Below, one piece after another: positions 59,080 to 64,000 of a stretch of DNA of 64,000 bases. How positions within the stretch are numbered: position 1 is the first letter of the stretch; each line of letters starts with the position of its first letter. Made by a program: the position numbers and the translations under genes. The DNA comes from Prosthecobacter sp. SYSU 5D2 (GTDB taxonomy: Bacteria; Verrucomicrobiota; Verrucomicrobiia; Verrucomicrobiales; Verrucomicrobiaceae). The notes beneath the pieces are model-generated. The model was not told where the DNA came from, made no database searches, and saw only the letters and a program-made list of their open reading frames with translations. Location: positions 124,001 to 188,000 of the forward strand of contig NZ_JBBYXL010000006.1 of assembly GCF_039655865.1 (NCBI RefSeq), written 5' to 3'.

Positions 59080-59493
59080 TCACATGACCCATTGATACAA
59101 CAAGTCCGCTGCTGCCATTACCATGACGGCTCCGGCAGCCATGGACAAAACCCTCTGATATGGCTTCAGCCGCTGCCACCATTCACGTAACTTTTGCCCG
59201 GCAGCCCGCAGGCCAACTTCAACCTGGTCCAGCCCCCGAGCCATTGTGCGAAATTCACCTGCCATGAGCGCCAGTCCAAGAGCCATCACCAAAAGGCCCG
59301 GCCCGGGCAAAGCAAGAAAAGCCACTCCGGCAGCCACCAACGCAAGGCCGATGCCCAGATATAGAATTCTCTGCCAGATCCCGCTGCCTTTCCGCTCCTC
59401 CTGCCGCTTTTCATAAAACTCTTCAAAGCGGCGGCCAGGCTCACTGTCTTTGAATTCATTCCAGAAGGATTTAATGGTCGTGATGAGTGGCAT
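59080..59493 (-). CDS. PGPGW-type small membrane protein
   Basis: 137 residues. A soluble N-terminus with FEEFYEKRQEERKGSGIWQRI leads to two adjacent hydrophobic segments containing LALPGPGLLVMALGLALMAGEF, the PGPG signature of the TIGR02611-like family (the fourth residue is Leu, not Trp). A second hydrophobic stretch sits at the C-terminus (VLSMAAGAVMVMAAADLLYQWV). Function unknown; found in stress and cell-envelope settings. It lies 76 bases past the SDR gene on the minus strand. Confidence 0.85.
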   Translation of the reverse strand: MPLITTIKSFWNEFKDSEPGRRFEEFYEKRQEERKGSGIWQRILYLGIGLALVAAGVAFLALPGPGLLVMALGLALMAGEFRTMARGLDQVEVGLRAAGQKLREWWQRLKPYQRVLSMAAGAVMVMAAADLLYQWVM

Positions 59494-59542
59494 AGGACGC
59501 TCTTTATCAACGGAGCAAACCCATTCTCTGCGTGGGTCAATG

Positions 59543-59986
59543 TTAGCTCAGCTCCAGGCCGGGCTTGAAGTACCTTTCCCCGCTGAGCACGGTTTCCAGG
59601 GCGTCCATGAGCTCGGCCGGGGATGAATCCTTCACCAGATAACCCCGGGCTCCACACTCCACCGCCTGCTCCACAAAGGACCTCTCTTCGTGGGCAGAAA
59701 CCATGAGGATGGGCACTTTGGGATATTTTTGCAGCACCTCTTTCACCATTTCATAGCCTGTTCCATCCGGCAATGTGACGTCCATGATCATGACATCGGG
59801 CTCGTCATCGCGCTCAATGTGGAGGCGGGCTTCCTTGATGGAGGCCGCACTCCAGGCCATCTCAAGTTCAGGTGAATCATCCACCAGGCTGCGGTAAACA
59901 GCCCGCATGATGGAGTGGTCATCCACGACGGCAATGCGGATCGTTTTGGGGGTGGAATCAGTGAGGTTGGAATTGAAAAGGGACAT
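59543..59986 (-). CDS. Single-domain response regulator (NarL-type receiver)
   Basis: 147 residues. IRIAVVDDHSIMRAVYRSLV is the receiver start, with DVMIMDVTLPDGTGYEMV as the phosphorylation site, VSAHEERS and VKDSSPAELM completing it. The sequence resembles the receivers of NarL/FixJ regulators, but the chain stops where the DNA-binding domain would begin (GERYFKPGLELS). It must act by protein contact, or pass phosphate on. No kinase gene is adjacent; the REC-kinase at 48612 or the hybrid kinases at 14567-23575 are possible partners. Confidence 0.9.
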   Translation of the reverse strand: MSLFNSNLTDSTPKTIRIAVVDDHSIMRAVYRSLVDDSPELEMAWSAASIKEARLHIERDDEPDVMIMDVTLPDGTGYEMVKEVLQKYPKVPILMVSAHEERSFVEQAVECGARGYLVKDSSPAELMDALETVLSGERYFKPGLELS

Positions 59987-60086
59987 CGGATGGATTCGGT
60001 AAATCTTATGGAAGCGCGTTTATGATTGAAGCGAAAAAACGGGCCGAACTCAGAATAGGTGGCGTCTTTATCCAGCCAGGAACCGC

Positions 60087-60674
60087 TTAACTCTCCGAGG
60101 GGGGGACCGCTGCGATGCCCTTTGGCGTGAGTGAGCCTGCGGCAAAGACTTCAATCATTTTGGCATTGAAGGCGGGGATGTCATCGGGGTTGCGGCTGGT
60201 CACCAGACCGTTGTCTTCCACGACTTCTTCATCCACCCACTCTCCACCTGCATTGCGAACATCTGTCTGGATGGCGGGCCAGGAGGTGAGCCGCCGGCCG
60301 GTCACCAGGCCGGCTTCGATGAGCAGCCAGGGTCCGTGGCAGATGGCGGCGATGGGTTTTCCTTGGAGACCGAAATCACGCACAAACTCCACCGCCGCCG
60401 GGAGAGAGCGGAGAGTGTCCGGATTGGCCAGGCCGCCGGGGAGCAGCAGGGCGTCAAAATCTTCCGGGTCCGCGAGATCCAGGCGGATGTCGGAGTCAAA
60501 AAGGTCGCCCTTTTCATCGTGATGCATGCCCTGGATTTCACCGGCTTCAGGCGAGACGATGCTGACCTTGGCGCCGGCCAGCTCAAGGGCGCGCATGGGT
60601 TTTTCCAATTCTGACTGCTCAAAGCCATCCGTGGCCAGAATCGCGACATGTTTGCTGTGAAGGGGGGTTTTCAT
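60087..60674 (-). CDS. DJ-1/PfpI family protein (type 1 glutamine amidotransferase-like)
   Basis: 195 residues from the ATG at 60674 (MKTPLHSKHVAILATDGFEQ). Glu19 in TDGFEQSELEKP, and Cys112-His113 in AAICHGPWLLIEA, form the catalytic set. LLLPGGLANPD is the conserved oxyanion loop. It resembles the PfpI/YhbO branch: protease-like or deglycase/chaperone functions under oxidative and glycation stress. It is alone here, with about 100 bases before the lone receiver gene. Confidence 0.92.
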   Translation of the reverse strand: MKTPLHSKHVAILATDGFEQSELEKPMRALELAGAKVSIVSPEAGEIQGMHHDEKGDLFDSDIRLDLADPEDFDALLLPGGLANPDTLRSLPAAVEFVRDFGLQGKPIAAICHGPWLLIEAGLVTGRRLTSWPAIQTDVRNAGGEWVDEEVVEDNGLVTSRNPDDIPAFNAKMIEVFAAGSLTPKGIAAVPPSES

Positions 60675-60773
60675 TGCAGTACCATTCGGACGCAGCCCTT
60701 TTGTTGGCCGGGTCAAAATGGATCCGCAATGAAGCCGAGTTTATCACCCGGCCAAGCACAGGGGTGGCACGGC

Positions 60774-61730
60774 TTAGAACTTGTTCGCCTGGATGACGTC
60801 TTTTTCACCCTTGAGGAAGTTCACCAGGTTCAGCGTGGACCGCATGGCCTGGCGGGGCACGCTTTCATAGGTGCGGGAGCCGATGTGCGGGGTGATGAGG
60901 GCTTTGGGGTGCTTCAGCAGGGGGTGGTCCGCCGGTGGTGGCTCCTCATCCAGTACGTCCGTTCCATATCCGCCGACTGAACCGGCATCCAGCGCGGCGA
61001 TCATGTCGGGCATGTGCACCAGTTCGGCACGGGAGGTGTTGACGACCAGGAGGCCGGGTTTGGCCAGGGCGATGCGGTCTGCCCGCACCAAATGGCGGGT
61101 GCTCTCGCTGAGGTTGGCGTGCAGGCTCAGGACGTCCACCTGGGCAATCAGGCTTTCGATGGTCTCATGCCGGGAGACATTGTTTTCCGTGGCAAAGGCT
61201 TCCGGCCAGTAGATGTCCATGCCGTGGACCTCCATGCCGAAGGCGATGGCGCGTTTGGCCACTTCCTGACCGATGCGGCCCAGGCCGACGATGCCGATTT
61301 TTTTGTTCCAGATCTCATTGCCCGTGACGCGCTTCCACTGGCCGGCGCGGACGGAATTGGCGCTGTCCACCAGGTTGCGGACGAGGGCCAGCAGCAGGCA
61401 GAAGGTGTGCTCGGCCACGGTGGTGTGATTGACCCCGGGAGTGAAGAGGACCGGCAGCTTGCGGGCGGTGCATTCTTCCACATTGATTTTGTCCAGGCCG
61501 ATGCCGTATTTGCTGATGACTTTCAGGCGAGGGGCCGACTTGTCCAGAACGGCGGTGGTGATCTCGTCATCGCCGCACAGAAAGGCATCAAAATCTCCGG
61601 CCAGTTCCAGCATCTTGCTCTCCGGCAGGGGGCCGCGTTCACGATGAATCTCATAACCCTGCGATTCGAGCAGAGCGTGGTGGTCCCCGGGGGTGTCTTG
61701 GTAGCTGGTGGTGGTGAGCAGAACGCGCAT
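60774..61730 (-). CDS. D-2-hydroxyacid dehydrogenase (phosphoglycerate dehydrogenase-like)
   Basis: 318 residues from the ATG at 61730; the frame opens at 61760. The NAD-binding motif IGIVGLGRIGQEVAKRA is present. Active-site Arg lies in VNTSRAELVHM, Glu in YGTDVLDEEPP and His in LITPHIGSRTYESVPRQ. It converts a 2-ketoacid and the hydroxyacid with NAD(H). SerA-like regulatory domains are missing, so it is a simple dehydrogenase and not a complete SerA. It sits 69 bases downstream of the small OB-like gene on the same strand. Confidence 0.92.
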   Translation of the reverse strand: MRVLLTTTSYQDTPGDHHALLESQGYEIHRERGPLPESKMLELAGDFDAFLCGDDEITTAVLDKSAPRLKVISKYGIGLDKINVEECTARKLPVLFTPGVNHTTVAEHTFCLLLALVRNLVDSANSVRAGQWKRVTGNEIWNKKIGIVGLGRIGQEVAKRAIAFGMEVHGMDIYWPEAFATENNVSRHETIESLIAQVDVLSLHANLSESTRHLVRADRIALAKPGLLVVNTSRAELVHMPDMIAALDAGSVGGYGTDVLDEEPPPADHPLLKHPKALITPHIGSRTYESVPRQAMRSTLNLVNFLKGEKDVIQANKF

Positions 61731-61799
61731 GATAAGAGCCTCAGCATGGGCGGATTGCACACTTCGGCAAGGGGCTTTCTGCTCCCTCTCCTCCGCTTT

Positions 61800-62000
61800 T
61801 TAAACCAGCAGCTCGGCGCGGGAGAAATCTGCCACCGTCAGGCGCACGGGCACCTTGCTTCCGGGTTCCAACTGGATTTCAGGAACATCCTCGGAGCGGA
61901 AGGCCATGACCACACAGCCATTGGGCAGGGCGGCGTGCCAAGTGCGCGGGCAGTGCTGGCTCTGGATGGTCACGGTCGTCTCGACAGTTTCAGGGATCAT
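61800..62000 (-). CDS. Small protein, possibly OB-fold (IF-1/S1-like)
   Basis: 66 residues from the ATG at 62000. The ATGA overlap with the S41-like gene's stop (61997-62000) strongly supports it. The pattern WHAALPNGCVVMAFRSEDVPEIQLEPGSKVPVRLTVADFSRAELL (landmark) resembles the IF-1-like arrangement: A-x-L-P-N-G at the start, G-x-x-V-x-V near the end of the barrel. It is too short and divergent for a certain assignment, and it may bind nucleic acid. It is the third gene of the thiD operon. Confidence 0.6.
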   Translation of the reverse strand: MIPETVETTVTIQSQHCPRTWHAALPNGCVVMAFRSEDVPEIQLEPGSKVPVRLTVADFSRAELLV

Positions 62001-63127
62001 GGAGGCGTTATGGGTTCGGCTTTTTTCACGGAGGGCTGGGTACCACCGGACGGACGTTTCTTCTTGGCAGGCCATTTCAAGGCGCTGCTCTCCAGGTGCG
62101 TCCGTGCGCCGAGCATGTCCACCGCGCGTTGCAGGACGGTGTCCCGCAGGGCCGGGCGGTCATCTTCAAGCACCTCTCCGGCACTGCGACGGATGTAGGA
62201 ATCGAGCTCGGGATTTTTCCGGGCGATGAGGGCCGCTTCGTTGTAGCGCAGGCGGCTGTGGTCAAACAGGCTGTCTTTGACCGGACCGGCGGCATCGAAA
62301 ATCTGCCTCTTGACGCCCGCAGGCAGTTGCAGGGGAAAGTCCGGAGTCACCCCCACCCGGAATAGCGACCGATCATCTCCCAGCAGCATCTCCGCACGGG
62401 CAAATCTCAGCAGCCACTGGCTGTCCAAAGGCAGGGTCTCATAGCTGACAGTGCCGCCCTTGGTCTTGCTGCCCACCAGCAGCGCCTGCTTCCGATCCTG
62501 AAGCACCGCAGCTATGGTTTCTCCCAGATTGCAGGTTTCCTCATCCACCAGCAAAACCAACGGCTGCGTCCAGACCGGCTCACGGCTGGCGATGAAAAGC
62601 TGAGCGTCCTCCCTGCCCACCTGCTTCAGCTTGAACAGCAGTTCGCCACGCGGAATGAAAAGGTCTAGCATGGCCGATGCGGTGGCGAAATTCCCTGCCG
62701 GTGCGGCGCTGCGAAGGTCCAGGATCAGATAGGGCACTTTCTCGGCTTGGAACTTCTTCAAATGCGTCTCCATCTGCGCCACCTCGCCCTCCACAAAGTT
62801 CAAAGGTCGCAGATAGGCGATCTGCGGCGTCAGCATCTCCGCCAGCAGGGTGCGTTTCATCAGCGGACGTTCCGACTCCACTTTGCTGACGAGCTCCGCC
62901 CCCAGGTCCAGCCGCTCGAGCAGACCCTGAAAAGCGGCCCGGTTAAGTTCATCAAAGGTCAGTTCGCTGCCCCGGATGTATTCGCTCCGCAAGATCTGAA
63001 AGGCGGTCTGCACAGCGGTTTGCGACACCGCTTCCACCTTTTCCGGCAGGGCCACTTCTGCCGTTGGCACGGCCTCACTCGCCAGGGCAAAGCTGGCCAG
63101 GAAGGGCCATGTGAGCATCAGTTTCAT
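61997..63127 (-). CDS. S41 peptidase-like protein lacking the Ser/Lys catalytic dyad
   Basis: 376 residues from the ATG at 63127, which opens with a signal peptide (LMLTWPFLASFALASEA). The core VPYLILDLRSAAPAG and PLVLLVDEETCNLGETIAAVLQDRKQALLVGSKTKGGTV (landmark) matches C-terminal processing peptidases (N-x-x-S-A-S-A-S-E...Q-D...G-x-x-T-x-G-K). At the nucleophile position stands Asn200, and the catalytic Lys position is Gly. A PDZ domain is not obvious. It therefore looks like a secreted pseudopeptidase or binding protein. It overlaps thiD and the small OB-like gene by 4 bases each. Longer in-frame starts back to 63487 lie inside thiD and are not credible. Confidence 0.78.
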   Translation of the reverse strand: MKLMLTWPFLASFALASEAVPTAEVALPEKVEAVSQTAVQTAFQILRSEYIRGSELTFDELNRAAFQGLLERLDLGAELVSKVESERPLMKRTLLAEMLTPQIAYLRPLNFVEGEVAQMETHLKKFQAEKVPYLILDLRSAAPAGNFATASAMLDLFIPRGELLFKLKQVGREDAQLFIASREPVWTQPLVLLVDEETCNLGETIAAVLQDRKQALLVGSKTKGGTVSYETLPLDSQWLLRFARAEMLLGDDRSLFRVGVTPDFPLQLPAGVKRQIFDAAGPVKDSLFDHSRLRYNEAALIARKNPELDSYIRRSAGEVLEDDRPALRDTVLQRAVDMLGARTHLESSALKWPAKKKRPSGGTQPSVKKAEPITPP

Positions 63128-63930
63128 AGGCTGGAATTCTTCAGATGGTTCAAAGCATGTACGCTGCCATGGCCGCCATCCCACACATAATAATCTGCGA
63201 TTGCCGCGCTGACATACTTTTTCGCCGAGGCCACGGCTTCCTCCAGCGGCAGTCCCCTGCCCAGCCCGGTGGCGATGGCAGCCGAATACGTGCAACCCGT
63301 GCCGTGCGTCTGCACCCCGGTGATGCGTGGTGAGGTGAACCAGTTTAGCTCCCCCTTTGTACAGAGGACATCCGCCGCTTCCCCCTCCAGGTGCCCGCCT
63401 TTCAGCAGCACCGCCGTGCCATACTCTGCCGCCAGCTCCTTCACACACACCAGCATGTCCTCCAGCGTGCGCACCGCCCGCCCCCAAAGCACTCCTGCCT
63501 CATCCATGTTGGGCGTGATGACCGTGGCCAGCGGCAGCAGCCTTAGCCGCACGGCCTCAATGGCATCATCCTGCAGCAGCTTGCCCCCGCCCGTGGCCAC
63601 CATGACCGGATCCACGACCAAAGGCAACCCCGCAGCGGCCAGGGCGGACCAGCTTTCCACCACCGCCTCCACCTGCGCCCGCCCGCCCAGCATGCCGGTT
63701 TTCGCCGCCGCGATGGGATAGCCCTCAAAAAGCACGCGGATCTGGTCCGACACCAGTTCCGCTTCCAGCAGCCTCACCAGGGAAACTCTGCCAGGCGTCT
63801 CTGAAACCACGCTCGTCAGGGCATTCAGCGCGTAGCCCCCAAGGGCAGAAATTGCCTTCAAATCCGCTTGTACACCGGCCCCGCAACAAGAGTCGGAACC
63901 GGCAATGGTCAGGATAGGAGGGGGAGACAT
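63124..63930 (-). CDS. thiD: Hydroxymethylpyrimidine/phosphomethylpyrimidine kinase
   Basis: 268 residues. ILTIAGSDSCCGAGVQADLKAISALGGYALNALTSV is the substrate-binding start (landmark), with GSDS-x-x-GAGVQAD. KTGMLGG, VDPVMVATGGGKLL and ITPNMDEAGVL follow; the anion-hole motif is THGTGCTYSAAIA. ThiD phosphorylates HMP twice for thiamine synthesis. The Cys-Cys in place of the usual Ser-Gly in GSDSSGGAGIQAD is a variant. Its stop overlaps the start of the S41-like gene by 4 bases, forming a coupled operon. The last 70 bases of the window (63931-64000) show nothing I can identify. Confidence 0.94.
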   Translation of the reverse strand: MSPPPILTIAGSDSCCGAGVQADLKAISALGGYALNALTSVVSETPGRVSLVRLLEAELVSDQIRVLFEGYPIAAAKTGMLGGRAQVEAVVESWSALAAAGLPLVVDPVMVATGGGKLLQDDAIEAVRLRLLPLATVITPNMDEAGVLWGRAVRTLEDMLVCVKELAAEYGTAVLLKGGHLEGEAADVLCTKGELNWFTSPRITGVQTHGTGCTYSAAIATGLGRGLPLEEAVASAKKYVSAAIADYYVWDGGHGSVHALNHLKNSSL

Positions 63931-64000
63931 GGGGAGCAGTCAACGATGGGCACCTCTCCACGTCAAGCCCACCTTGATCCAGCGTCCCAGCCTTTCATCC

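Overview
The window looks like chromosomal DNA from a Verrucomicrobiota bacterium, probably near Prosthecobacter in the Verrucomicrobiaceae. This is inferred from gene content: a planctomycete-type cytochrome protein (PSD1/DUF1549/DUF1553), paired secreted sulfatases with an FAD oxidoreductase, Rcp1-type response regulators, weak Shine-Dalgarno use and high GC. No rRNA, tRNA, CRISPR array, IS element or prophage was recognised. Gene density is high, and most calls are ordinary chromosomal genes in short operons.

Layout. 1-8 kb: the 3' end of ligA, a YpeA-like acetyltransferase, small orphans, a large Gln/Gly-rich membrane coiled-coil protein, a HemN-like radical SAM gene overlapping a chorismate-lyase-like gene, an AbiEii-type toxin-antitoxin pair, and a LipM/LplA-like octanoyl/lipoyl transferase. 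8-11.5 kb: a PSD1 cytochrome protein and a VOC protein. 11.4-14.5 kb (minus strand): mpl, a low-molecular-weight tyrosine phosphatase and an orphan XylF-like sugar-binding protein. 14.5-23.6 kb (minus): five phosphorelay genes, one of them a kinase with a degraded ATP-binding domain. 23.7-32 kb (minus): glgE, then a four-gene export/degradation operon (hydrolase, two sulfatases, FAD oxidoreductase). 32-38.4 kb: D,D-carboxypeptidase, host-attachment-family protein, cell-wall amidase, nnr, a zinc alcohol dehydrogenase, a small secreted protein and scpA. 38.4-39 kb: a gene-free, repeat-rich convergent gap.

39-46.3 kb holds the most unusual material: an LRR-DUF1963 fusion in AT-richer DNA, lipA, a TrhO-RluA fusion (two RNA-modification enzymes in one chain), and, divergent from it, a protein that reads as an archaeo-eukaryotic primase (AEP) catalytic domain fused to a PriL-like cysteine domain. 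That protein is translationally coupled to an endonuclease IV/xylose-isomerase-fold TIM barrel. 46.3-50 kb: an ECF sigma factor, a zinc-ribbon protein, a glutathionyl-hydroquinone reductase, and a REC-kinase whose phospho-accepting His is Asn. 50-52 kb: malQ.

51.9-60.7 kb gathers families often seen in bacterial stress-resistance regions: DUF4142, EEP nuclease/phosphatase plus cardiolipin-synthase-like PLD, cupin, AarF/UbiB kinase, topoisomerase IB, YghA-like SDR, PGPGW membrane protein, a lone receiver and DJ-1/PfpI. The end (60.7-64 kb) has a 2-hydroxyacid dehydrogenase and a coupled operon: thiD, an S41-like protein without the catalytic Ser/Lys dyad, and a 66-residue OB-like protein.

Working links visible in the window are lipoylation (LipM-like plus LipA), alpha-glucan metabolism (GlgE plus MalQ), peptidoglycan turnover (Mpl, D,D-carboxypeptidase, amidase), and extracellular sulfated-polymer breakdown (sulfatase operon). 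All functions come from motif reading by eye; no search was run.
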